Shown here: piece after piece, positions 20,617 to 32,034 of the stretch
Layout: every line of letters begins with the position of its first letter
How positions within the stretch are numbered: the stretch's first letter is position 1
Assembly: GCA_933207985.1 (NCBI GenBank)
Contig: OW240918.1
Span: forward strand, 20,559,602 to 20,623,601
DNA length: 64,000 nucleotides
DNA from: Pelobates cultripes
Lineage: Eukaryota > Chordata > Amphibia > Anura > Pelobatidae
Direction of reading: 5' to 3'
Program-made: the position numbers and the translations under genes
Notes under the pieces: generated by a model
Database searches by the model: none
The model's input: the letters and a program-made list of their open reading frames with translations, nothing else
Told to the model about the DNA's origin: nothing

Positions 20617-23264
20617 ATGACATGTTAATATGTTTAATTACATTTTAATTATCTATTTTTACAACTCACATGACATCACGCAACAGTTTTTAAGTGAAAG
20701 CAATTCTCGAATAGAGATAATTTGCAATGGTTCACAAACTTTCTCACACCCTTCGGTGTTGTTGTTTATATGTATAAAAATATGATATATATCTAAATAT
20801 ATATTTATTTAAAACTTTAAAATGAGAAATGAGCTATACATACACCTCACAGTCTATTTATATGTTATAAGTTGCACCATTTGAAACAATACATATGGGA
20901 GAATGTTAAACGTCTTTTTAATAGGATAGCAGTGTATTTATTTTGATAACAAGGGTAAAAGTTTGCATTTTCCTGTCGCCCACGGGGATAAAGGTTTGTA
21001 AAAATAAAGAACACTTTCTTCCTCTGGTTGAAGAATCCTTGAAAAAGCAGAGAGTAGCCAAGATTCAGGTGATTTATTTAAACCAATGAAAATGATGTCA
21101 TGTTTTATTTCAGCACACTGTGTCCACCCCATTGTGGGACCCGAAGAATGTCAAGGACAATTCCGTACACAAAACTTTGATTGTACTGAAACCGGAAAAA
21201 CACAGTGAGGACTCCACAACTCTTCATTTGAAAACCTGCATCCTGCAGACAAAGTGAAGACCGTATGGGAGAGAGAACGGGAGTAGAAGGAGCTTATCTC
21301 ACAGAAAAGCTATGCACAGAGGTGGCATAACAGACAGACAGGCACCAGTGATAAAATACAGCTAAATAAACCCGAGCAGTAGAATTCAAATTATTGTCTA
21401 TATTGTATGTTTCAAACAATAAATAGGGGGGGGGAAAATGTTTTTTTATCAGGAGAAATATGCGTTATCTGTCATTCAGAATAAACATTGGCCTGAATTC
21501 GGGGGAGGAGAGGAGTAGGAGAAATAATCTTTTTTCATTAGACATCAAGGCACCACATCAGAGCACTTCCAGTACAATAAAAAATACTAAATCATTACCA
21601 GTCATTATAAGTAGGCAGGTAAAAAGCAAAGTAACTCTCCTGGCCTAATAGAATAGCAAAATAAAATTATAGATAAAGCAATGCAGTTCGGCTGTCTGAC
21701 AGTCTGGACAGTTTAACATCCTTACACGTTCGTTAACCCCTTAGAACCCCATCTATCAATAGTCGCATCTTTATAGTGTGTCTGGAGATTCTATTCAAAA
21801 AAAGAAATGGGAAGAGAGGGATATATATATAAATATATAGTCTTACTCTGAGGTATCCACTTTCTAAGATGCCGGCATAAACAGAAGATGAAAGGTACAA
21901 GGAGAAGAATAAAACAGATCAGTCTGGCATTATTTTAAATGAGTTAATCCTAATTTAAAAAAAGAAAAAAAAAAGATTTTAAAAAACCCTTTTCTTTCCC
22001 TGTTTTTTTTTCTCAAGTTTGGAGGGCGGCATTTGTTACGTCCCTATTAATTATTCCTTTAAGGGTAAAAAAAAAAATCCAGTAATTGGCCCTTACCCTT
22101 GATTTCTAGATATTAAAATTTAAGCCATCAGAACATTCATTCTTAAAGCTCTGCATATCTAGTTCATTAACAAATATGAATAGCTAACAGCAGCTCATTT
22201 AAATAGTATGTCTTACATGGCTTCTCGCTGTACTCTGTTTCTGTCACACTACTCCCAAGAATCATTGGCTCTTATTATACATGTAAATGGCTATCATAAA
22301 AATAAAAATTTCATTTAAGATTGTTAATGACTTCTGCAGCAGTCAGACTTCCGTTAATGATCATCCTCTGCCCCTAATTAAACGTATTTATCTTTTCAGC
22401 ATCTTTGGCTGCGCTCCCCCCTCGTAGTCAAAAATCTAAAACCTTAAAGTCTTAATGCATCGAACGATAAATGTTTATATGGGATTCAAGAAATATTTGC
22501 CCCAGAAAAAAAAAAATATATATCACTCAATCTTCAGGATCGTTTACATTTTAGTGAGGGAAAGATTAGGACGCGATATAACTTTTTACTTTATGGTAGT
22601 GTTAAGTGCATAACATGGCCTGCCCTTGCAAAATAAATAAATAAATAAACATATTTATTTAAAAATTCAACCGATTCGCCACTCAATATGATTTCTTTTG
22701 TAGAACGTGCAATGGAATGTAAGCTCAGGTTAAAATATTTTATTTTGTCACATGAGCTTTAGATTGTGTCTGCAGTGACTATGCTGTACTCTATGTACAA
22801 AGAGAACCACTTAAAAAGTGTGTGTGTATTTTGGGGGAAATAATGCTTGCGCTTAAACTTGTTATCTCATCGGCGGTTTCATCCTAGTCCTCAAAGCACA
22901 CCAGGTGCTAAATCTCCCCATTGCGAAAAAAAGAGAAGTGTGAGTCTGATGGGACTACTGGGAGGTCTGTACAGAAGGGGAATGTGGACCCGAGAAGATT
23001 GGTGAAAGTGATTAGCAGACATTTTTTAGCAGTCTGAAAGAAGCAGACATAGAGACTGCTCTTGTCTGATAAGGATAAGAGAAAAAGAAACAGGCATAAG
23101 CAGATATGGACCAGGTGAGAGGTGAACCCATAAGATATTAGGAAGAGAGTGAGAGAGTGATGTGTTTAGAAAGAGGCAATTTAAACCATGGACCCTCAGA
23201 GCTGCAATATCTCCAAGGAAACTCTGAAAGAGATACCACAAAATGGAGTTTTCCTGTAAGGGGT

Positions 23265-23480
23265 GTTCACCAGGACCACTTGGTGACCTGGAAGATTAGA
23301 GCAGTGGTAACATTGGCTGCCTTAGAGCTGGGTAATTCAGGTTTATAATCCCATCCTGACCACCATATTACAAAATTTATCAACCTTCCTAAAATCCTTG
23401 TAGACTGTAAGTTTTTTTTTTAAGCAGTCCTTTCTTCACCTGTGATTTATTTTGGGCACTGTAGAAATGCTACTAATGAG
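23265..23480 (+). mobile_element. tRNA-derived SINE, copy 1
   Basis: The head contains a box-A-like TTAGAGCAGTGGTAAC and a box-B-like GGTTTATAATCCC (consensus GGTTCGAATCC) at tRNA-like spacing. The tail (AGACTGTAAG ... GGGCACTGTAGAAATGC) is an eroded version of the LINE-type tail at 46770. Not a functional tRNA: no cloverleaf or acceptor stem is retained. Confidence 0.6.
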
Positions 23481-23866
23481 TCTCAATCAAAGACTCCATA
23501 TAGATATGAGTGAAGAGGCATTGGCATCGGTTAACAAATTAAAGCTAGCTGATAGAGCTCCTGGTCTACAAAACTGATTATCAGGACATATAACCGATCA
23601 CCACCTCCACCTCAACGATTGGGACATAGAAGATGATGCGATGGTACCACATTATCTAGACTGATGATGGAAACATATTATATAGGTAAGTATTACTCTA
23701 ATTGTGCAAGAAAGTCCAGTTCTTCTGATGACCCCCTCAAAAACATGTGTTTTGTACATGTACTTGCTGCTTCATTTAAACTGTCCCATAATAACCTTTA
23801 ATAATACTTTGCACTAATTTAATCACACATAGTGCAGTATATATATATAGATATATATATATATAC

Positions 23867-23990
23867 ATTATTATTTATATAGCGCCAACAAGTTCTGTAG
23901 CGCTGTACTTTTTGTTACCAGACAAGTTTGACACACAGGAACAGAGGGATTGAGGGCACTGCTCAATGAGCTTACAGGCTAGAGGGAGTG
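23867..23990 (-). mobile_element. LINE/SINE 3'-tail remnant
   Basis: TTATTATTTATATAGCGCCA, AGCGCTGTAC, GACACACAGGAACAGAGGGA and GAGCTTACAGGCTAGAGGG. It shares its inner block with the copy at 45785, so the two form a subfamily distinct from the TTACAATATTAT tails at 4655, 41005 and 46770. Confidence 0.7.
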
Positions 23991-24451
23991 GGGTATAGTG
24001 ACACAAAGGGTAAGGGTAGAGTAGGAAAGTAGGCTGCTAGGATATATACATATATAGTGTAGCTTTCTTAGAATTTCTGGGACCCCTTTTCCTTAGTATT
24101 CTCATTTCCTGTGATTGACTGTAGCTTTTGCTATTTGAATGTATCTGTTTTATCATCCTCTGTATTATCTATCATCGCTATGCTTTTCCTTGGCTGTATT
24201 ACACTGTTTATTGCATAGTGAAGATTATTTCATGAATTATATTAGTGTGATAAGGTCTATGCTAGTGAGATGCAGTAGATGATGAACAGGTAGAAAACTT
24301 GCTCTGTGAGACGATATGTTACCATCATGTTTTTGCCATCATTTTTTTCCACAATGTGACTGTGAAGAGCCAAATTGTTTCTACAATTTTATTTCATTAC
24401 TTTTTAAGCTTAAAAGCACCAAATTAAAATTCTGCAATATATTTTCAATAG

Positions 24452-24600
24452 ATTGTGAGCTCATTTGAGCAGGGCCGTCTTTACATCTTGCCTCTGATAA
24501 CACTACTTTTCATGTCAATAATTGTTGTTTTGTATCATTGTATTATTGTATAGGGCTGCAAGAGTATGTAGGTGCTATATAAATCCATAATAATAATAAA
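24452..24600 (+). mobile_element. LINE/SINE 3'-tail remnant
   Basis: GATTGTGAGCTCATTTGAGC, AGGGCCGTCTTTACATCTTG and GGTGCTATATAAATCCATAA, then AATAATAATAAAA. Same tail as the SINEs at 25535 and 59366, in forward orientation, ending in the expected (AATA)-type simple repeat. The SINE head is absent. Confidence 0.7.
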
Positions 24601-25534
24601 AGACTTCCAAAGTCCATCCATGATAAAGGTTAGGCTCACTTGCAACTTAGCAACATTTTTATTGTGATAAAGCACTATTGGGCAGTGTATCCAAATTGCA
24701 ACAAAGATATAACAGGAATGCAAATGACATTTGTAATTGCGTAATGCAATACTGTAAATGTTGTTTAATCTTTGTTGTTAGTTTTATTTACTTTTTGCTC
24801 CCACTGATAACACGGAGACATATTAGAGGTGACATCTTGCCGCCATTTTGTTTTCTAACCCATACTACATACTGACCCTTGACCTTTCTTTAATTGAATA
24901 GTCGAGGAATGTCTCTACTAATAGAAAAACAGAGTTACAAGTTCACTATATGTGCCCCCTGCTGGTATAACACCTCCTTCCCTAGACTGTGTGAAATGTG
25001 TAGTGTGAGGACAACCATCTGTCTAATAAACCATTTATTCACATGTAAGAAATAACAGAATTATGAAGAGTATTTTGAGAATCGTTCTTTAAACTATTCA
25101 CAGATTTATGGGAATCCAACTTTCATGTTTAGTATCTATGGGGACAGCTATCATGAAGAGAGAAATGCAATATGTTATATGGGTTTCAAATAGGCGGTGG
25201 GACATTTTTCCATGTACATTTATAAGCCAGTTTAACGTGCTTGCCACTTCATATATGGTCTGGTGAGCATATAAATTTGGTGTGAGAGTTATCATTATAA
25301 CCCCTTAAAGACCAATGACGGTACATGCCATCTGAACTATTAGATTTCTAAGAATCAAATTCTGAAATGCAATGGCCCACTCGCTTACTGACTAAAAGCA
25401 TGTATAGTGATTTAGGTGCAAAATATAACATTTGGTCCCCAAGGAGTTAAAAAGCGCAAAGTCAAAACAATGCGCTTTTTCTCAAAATTCCTTTGGAAAT
25501 ACTTGTATTGTCTTAATTCTACTACCCACTTGTT

Positions 25535-25870
25535 GAATTGGCTGGTTAGAGTAGTGGTAAAGTCACTGTCTTTAAACTAGGAATTTAGGGTTCAAATCCT
25601 GGTTTGACTTACATACCAGAAAGTGTTATTGGGCAGGTCACCTAACAGTATACAACACTGAATAATCCCAGTTAATAAGTCCCACAGACTTCTAGGCCAT
25701 ATAACCTACCTCTCGCTTCACATTAGCAAAAGGGAAATAGAAGAGGCTGTGATCTACCAACCTCAAGTTTTCATAGATTGCAAGCTTGTTTGAGAAGGGC
25801 CACCTTCCATAATTGCAAAGTGCTAATAATTATCATAGAAGTGCTGCAGAATATTTTTGGTGACAACACG
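25535..25870 (+). mobile_element. tRNA-derived SINE, copy 2
   Basis: Box A-like GGTTAGAGTAGTGGTA (about 25544-25559) and box B GGTTCAAATCC (25589-25599) define a tRNA-like promoter. A unique body follows, then the tail AGATTGCAAGCTTGTTTGAG and AGTGCTGCAGAAT. The tail matches that of the LINE at 46435, implying mobilisation by that LINE's reverse transcriptase. It is too diverged in the stems to be a tRNA gene. Confidence 0.8.
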
Positions 25871-26474
25871 TATTAGCTTGCGCACAACTGATATTGTAAG
25901 GACTACATAGTAGAAACACAATGACAAAGTATACTTGACAACATGCTTTAATAAAGTACAAGTAGGACTAGGGTCTTAATGAGGGTTTTACAGTGACGTT
26001 AATACAAGAACAACCTCATTTATATATTTTAGGTGGCACTTCAGTAACATCTGCATCAACAATATATCAAGAAGCTCAGCGTTTTTATTTTTTATTTATG
26101 TCACAACTTTTTTGGGGGGTAAATACTCTTATCACTTAACATTTTATCCCAATACCATCTAAATCTTTTTCTAACTGCAGGAATTTCTATGTGAAGTCAT
26201 TCTGTGTCAGTCTCTGTGGGTTTGTATTTTGATGCGTTCTTGACTGCTGTCACTCTACCAGATGGTTGGAAAATAGTACCGTACTATTTTACCCTGTCGA
26301 AGAAATCAACAAGTATTATTTACTCACCAACAGTTATTGTAATGTGTTGGGGAGGGGAAGTGGGCTTTGTTTTATCCTGTACTTACTCTCTCTGGGATCC
26401 ATAGGGTTAATCGTGATGACCGTACACTCAAACAGAAAATATAAATGAAATAAAGGTGAAAACATTAAGCTTAC

Positions 26475-26732
26475 CAGAACCATCTACAGAAGCCTTCAAA
26501 ATGTCATTGTTATTCCAGCTGCGTTCTACTGCATGCTCTCTTAAGTCATCTTCTTCTTCCTCCCTTGGCAAGAGTACTTGGTTGGCATGTGGTGAAGAAT
26601 CGTGGTTAAGCATGCTGGCTGGACTCGTTTCCTGGTCCAAAGTGGTAATAATACTGTCATCTTCGGCAATATGGAGTTTGTCATCTTCATCTGTTTCTGA
26701 ACCCGTGTCTAATACATTATCGTAACTCAACA
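26475..26732 (-). CDS. ZEB2: ZEB2 exon 3
   Basis: 258 nt, acceptor TTTTTTGCAG, donor GGTTCTG|GTAAGC. Both ends are phase 1: the first two bases finish a valine codon begun in the missing exon 2, and the last base starts the aspartate codon of exon 4. It encodes the acidic N-terminal region: [51 protein letters not shown], then ILKASVDGS. The block [15 protein letters not shown] is a strong ZEB2 signature. The NuRD-binding motif at the extreme N-terminus belongs to exon 2 and is not in the window. The methionine upstream at 26781 is intronic. Confidence 0.96.
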
Positions 26733-29700
26733 CTGCAAAAAAATCAGAATGGAAAAAATAAATCAGCTTAAATGATTGCATGAGTGCAGCTGAATCAAAT
26801 AAGCTTAAAAATAAAATTACATTTCTTGAGTGCAGTCAATATTTAGATTCCGTTGACGACAAGATTTTTGCGGTACCACTACCTACACATATAGAAACAG
26901 TAATAATTCAGAAATGAACAAGCTTACCCCTTGTTTAGCCCTTAGTTTCAGAAATACTCAGTAGCTTTTCCTAAAATAGAGAGATTGTATATAAGGTCTG
27001 TGAACTCAATTGAAGGTGGCTGTTTCTGAATTAGGCAGTCCTCACAAGGCTCCTGGCCTACATGCTAATACATAAATTGTCCACTTTACCACCAGATAAG
27101 AAAGATTAGAGTAATAAACATAGAGAATTAGCTCAGCTAGAGGAACACACCATCCGTTACGCACACATGGGATTGCCAAGAGACTAACTCTCTAGAAATA
27201 CACAGAGAGAAAAAAAAACACACGTTATAGAGCCATGACATCATGGGAACAAGAAAAAAGAAAAGAGGGGGGAGGAAGCCTGTGTAGTTTAAAAGAGAAA
27301 GCACAAACAATTTTCAGGTTCATTTTGATTTGTCTCTCTCTAATAAAGCAGCTCTCTTCTAACTTATCAACTGAGCTATCTCAAGTGCCTCTTGCCCGCT
27401 ATCGGATTATACAAAAGTGGCAGAAAAGAGTTTAGGAGAAAAAAAAATGAAAGGGATTGTGTGTCAGGTTTTTAATGCTTTTGGAGAATTCTTGAAACAA
27501 GTCTAGTTACAATTTTTTAAGTCCGTCATATCTGCTTGCTGTGACAGGTTCCCAGGGAGTAAAAAGGAACAAAAAAAAAAGGGGGGGGGAGAATTTTTTT
27601 TTTATCATGTGAGACAGAGGACAAAAAAGATTGCACCGTGCATATCTGCTCATAGTATGATCTTTGTATAATCCTTTAGGTCTGCACTTGCCTTTCTGAA
27701 CAACTGCACAACAGGTGCAAATTATAATAAAAACGGCAACAGAGCCAGGCAAACAGAATCTGCTGACCTGGTTTGAATACCAATTGACGGGGGAAACAAA
27801 ACCTTTTGAAGAGGTGTGACCACAAGGGTTTAGGCAAGTTCAGGCTGGGTAATGCCCCCAGAACTACAAAAAGAGAAATATTCTAATGTCTCTCCACTAG
27901 CTGTGTGGTCCAGATATACCTTAGTACAATCAATATTGTGAATCTCGTTTTTTTTTTCTGTCTTCTGTTTTTCTGATGACTTTGGTTTAACTATTTCTTA
28001 GCAACAAGCAAAAAGGTTTCTTTACAAATGTTCTGAGCAGAGTCAGGGGAGGGCTGCAACAAAGGATGCTAAGTCCTGGGAATCTTTCAACCCACCTCTT
28101 AAAAAGTGATCGCTGGGCACAGGAAGGATAATAGAAAGTCCAGGAGGAGTGAATAAAATTATCTAAGGGCTGGACAGGCAATAAAAGGCCTTTATCCTGG
28201 ACAAAAAAATATGCCTTTTGAGGTCTCTTTTTGCCTAGCACTGACTAGCTACGGTGACACGTAGGTTCTCCTGTAATAAAGAAGCTGAAATATTTTCTTC
28301 AGGGAAGAAAAAAAAAAAGATAAATGATTTATCAACAAGCCCCCGAGGAGTTCCAAAAATCACAACAATCTAAGGAAACAATGAAGTCATGTCTCAGGAT
28401 ACAAGGTCAGAGATAGACCATCAATCACCTTGATGGATCAACAGTGTTTCACACTCCTTATGATCTTTTCACAAACAAAAGTAAATAATATAAAGAAAAT
28501 AAATTGCCAGGTCCAGACATAAAATACCCATTTTAATGTCCATTTAAAAAACGAAAAAAAATTAAAAAGGGTTTTGTTTTTTAACAAACACCTAAAATCT
28601 CTTGTTTAAGAATTTTTTTTTGTCTTTAATAGTGTATTATTTTAAACAAAAACATGCCTTAAATACTTAGATTCTACACATACACATAAAAAGAATCAGA
28701 CACACAGGCTAAAGGCAGCATAATCCCCAATACAATGGAATGTGTTCTCTCTTTCAAATTTAAAGATCATGATTCCACCACAGGAGTTTGGTAACCCTCA
28801 CACGAATATCCACCTGCTAATAAGAATTGCTAGTCTCTTAGCAGTATTAGAATGCCTGTGTATTAGTTCTTATTTAAATTGCCACGCCTTTGTTATATGC
28901 TGTTATCTGTTTATTAGAGTATTTTTTTCATTGGAAATTCTACATCGGATTCTCGTGTAAATATCAGTGGTCAACATTGAGTTATGGGCCAAAGAGAGTA
29001 TGTCTGGACTTTGAGTTTATCCTAATGTATTTTTCTAAAAGCTTTGTTTAAAACAGCAGGCCATTGATAACGGAAATTACTGAATCATGTTAAGGAAACT
29101 TAAATGCTGATAAAACTGTGTTTGCTCATTTACATTTTCGCTGAATTGCATTCTGGTAGTGTCATGAAACTAGTTAAAAGCCAGTTGAGAATCTTGGGAA
29201 ATGAAGTCTGCACATTTCAAAATGCCAACAGTAGCTTACACTGTACTATGCCAAAAAGAACAACTACTCGAGTGAGTACAATGAAAGTTATACAAATGGT
29301 ATTAACATTGTAGCACTCACGTTGGCCGGAAGCCCACAGAATTCTTCTCTATAATTTGAGAAACTGGGAAAGATGTAACTGTTCCTGGCTTAAAATAGAT
29401 GCTAATTTTCCATGTTTCTCACAGACAGAGGAAAAATAAAACTGAAAAGCAGAAACAAATGTCCCAAAACTGCATTGATAACCAATCTTTCAGTGTAATC
29501 TTCAAACAAATTAATTACAATCCAAGGCATTAGATAGCTTGCCAAAACGCAGCTGTAATTACAGTACATACAGGTAGTGATGGAAGGGAGGCACGCGATC
29601 AAGCGATTACAGGATGAGAGATGAGGATTGAACTGTGGGTTTAGAACGTTCACAGAAAACATTGGTAATCTGTCAAATATAATGCTGGAATTATTTCACT

Positions 29701-31628
29701 GTCTGAAGAAGCAATAGTATTATTTACACAGGGTACAATATATTTTTAAACCATTGAGTGCTTTACAACCCACTATGAAGAGTTAATAATCCTCTTAATA
29801 AATCAAAGATAATCCAGCATTATCTACGCTATAGTGCAGGGATAGTAAAAGGGTAAAAATGAAACAAGGTGAAATATTCGAGACACAATGTTGCTAGAAC
29901 CAACTTGAATAGTTTGGCTCCCAAGCAGTTAAAAAGGACGTGTCCTAAAATAACTTTTTTTGTCAACTTCTCTGTTCTATCACCAGCTAGTTGCCTTTAT
30001 CAATGATATATCAGGACTCTCGGAGTGGCTAATAGAAGAATAAATATTCTAAATAAATTATAAATTTGTGGTCTTCTAATCCAGTATTAAGTGTTGCTGG
30101 TTGTAATAAGTGTGACGTTTAAAGTAGGTGTACAATTATCTTGCTGAGGCTGTACACAATGTTACCTTGCAAGATCCCCTTTCACAGACATGTGTTACTT
30201 TGTCATTAGCAGAACAGAGTAGCATCTGTTCTGAATATAAGGTTTATTGATCATAGTCACTTGGTGACATCAGAAATCTGTATGGGAGATGGGGGATGGG
30301 GAATGGATAGAGGGATAGCAATGTAACATTGAATCATTGTAACAAAGCTCTGCCGTGTTTAAGGAGAACGTTGCAAATTGGTATATTGCATTGGTCAGAC
30401 GGTGACTTCATATTTTATTATTAAAAGGACCATAAAATGTTTATTTTTTTCATAAAAACTTTGGGCAAATCTCTCAAACTGCTTTTGCTTTCTCTAAACA
30501 GGCAGGCCGATAGCTAATATGTGAGTACAATATAGTTTTTTTGAAAAAAGTTTGTGTCTTGTCAATCAAAAATCAATGCAATGGGTTATTATTCTGTAAT
30601 GTCTGAATTGTCAGGAATCTGTAAATCCAACGGTTAAATGTCTGAATTCTTAGGAATTTAAAGTGAATTGCAGATTTGTGGAGAAAACAGAATTTTTTTT
30701 AGAATTTGTCCAATAAAGCAATTTGAACTTAAAATGTGAAATTCTCTTTGACTGTAGCTACAAATTACACTTTGGTGAATAACCCAGTCAGTCCTTATTT
30801 CTCTGCTATGCAAGTAGCACAGTTAGTAAAAGGCTTAGCTAAATAACAGGTATATATATGGGCAAGCTTTGTTCACACAACGTGGTACTAACATTATCGG
30901 AATGTAACATTGTGTTTATGTGTACGCCTCTTTATGCCTCTCTTGTCATTAGAACTCTATTAGTTTATTTAGCTTGTTGCTTGGAAAAACAAAGTATAAC
31001 GAGTTCAAACACAAGGCTGATTGACTGGATCTCTTTATACTATTTAATAGCCAATATTACAGGAATCCCTTCATTATCACCTAGTGAAATTAAGGGCTAG
31101 TAAGTGGTTTGTTAAAGAGGAAGTACCTTATTTAATTTATTAAACGAGTGTGTCCCTCTCATGTTTAAAATAGGGAATCTAGCACCGTATAGCTACAATC
31201 TTTCTCAAAACGAGAGACAACACCTTGTCCAGGCTTTCAGGAGTCGTTGAGTAAATGGAATGCTATATATCTGTTATAGCCCTTAAACGTCTTTGATAAT
31301 TAACGCTACAATATAACTTACATGGACACTAGTGACTCATATAAGCACTTACTATGAGTGGAGCAGCCCTGAAGTAGTTAATAATGGGATACTTATAAAG
31401 GTCAAACAAGGTAAATTGTAGCATGTAATGTGATATAGCAAACAAATATTAAAATTGACAGAAACGGGTGAATATTTTGCTACAGCAGCAAAAACACAGA
31501 TTCTGTGGCCATATATGTTGATTGGACATTGGCATATATTTGCCAAACATTCATTGTATTTCACAAACCTGATGGAATATTCATCAACCCAAAACGACGC
31601 TGTCAGAGTTTACTCAGTGTGTAAATCA

Positions 31629-31704
31629 TTTAAAAGTTTAGGTCCAAAATGTCTGAATTTATTGAATACGTTGAATTCTGACTATTTGGACCTAAACTTT
31701 TAAA
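31629..31704. repeat. Palindrome, 20-bp perfect arms, part of a dispersed element
   Basis: The arms TTTAAAAGTTTAGGTCCAAA (31629-31648) and its exact complement (31685-31704) flank a 36-base centre that is itself partly paired (GAATTTATTG...TTGAATTC). The surroundings have GTCTGAATT and GAATTC-AGCAATTC words also seen near 30600-30770, 38640-38790 and 50560-50730, where GAATTC/GTGAATT and TTTAGTxAATAA words recur. It is probably one copy of a non-coding inverted-repeat transposon family. Confidence 0.6.
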
Positions 31705-31930
31705 TTTGCTCTGAATTCCCAGCAATTCAACTGATTATTAACCAGCCACAGATAACTCAAAGACTTTTATCAGGTTACACGACACAGTGACATCACTCTT
31801 CTCTAGGGTCACTGTAAATATGTGTGATGTCATCAATATCACAATAACCAGTTGTTCTGGTGAATCAGCTATTACCTGTTTTTAGATACAATAAATTAGG
31901 TCCAGGCACACAGGATTGCTGCAGGTAGGC

Positions 31931-32034
31931 AGGTCTATTGGAATAAAAAGTGCAACGTGATAAGCTTGATAAAGGCCTCTTGATAAAGGCCTCTGTGTAG
32001 GCCGAAAGGTTGCACTTTTTGTTCCAATAGACCT
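31931..32034 (+). mobile_element. Retroelement fragment with hammerhead-ribozyme-like core
   Basis: Two 26-base arms (31931-31956 and 32009-32034) are inverted complements with one mismatch. The 52-base centre has TTGATAAAGGCCTCT twice in tandem, then a hairpin GGCCT-CTGTGT-AGGCC followed directly by GAAA and the right arm. The order stem - UH site - CUGAUGA-like - hairpin - GAAA - stem is that of a hammerhead ribozyme, a motif known from Penelope-like elements. Two core positions differ from the consensus (CUGAUGA read as UUGAUAA), so the copy should be inactive. The assignment to such elements is an inference. Confidence 0.4.

Larger units (their letters stand above)
15987..26474 (-). other. 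ZEB2 intron 3
   Basis: 10.5 kb. Repeats in order: a 72-bp element flanked by TTAA at 17322-17393, a DNA-transposon derivative at 18071-18495, a Tc1-like relic at 19675-20110, a hAT fold-back element at 20255-20616, a SINE at 23265-23480, (TA)n at 23840-23866, LINE/SINE tails at 23867-23990 and 24452-24600, an element with diverged TTAACCCCTTAA-like ends at 25298-25450, and a SINE at 25535-25870. The stretch 22110-22440 is repeat-free with TAATTA, TAATGA and CATTTA words. I see nothing in 15990-17040, 20630-22100 or 25880-26470. Confidence 0.75.

Noticed and set aside
20194..20628. Two opposite-strand proteins around 20194-20628
   Set aside because: Both derive from the arms of the fold-back element and are mirror readings of one inverted repeat.
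25541..25610. tRNA gene with boxes A and B
   Set aside because: The acceptor and D/T stems do not pair, and the sequence continues into a SINE body and LINE-type tail. The same holds for 23275-23340 and 59366-59430.
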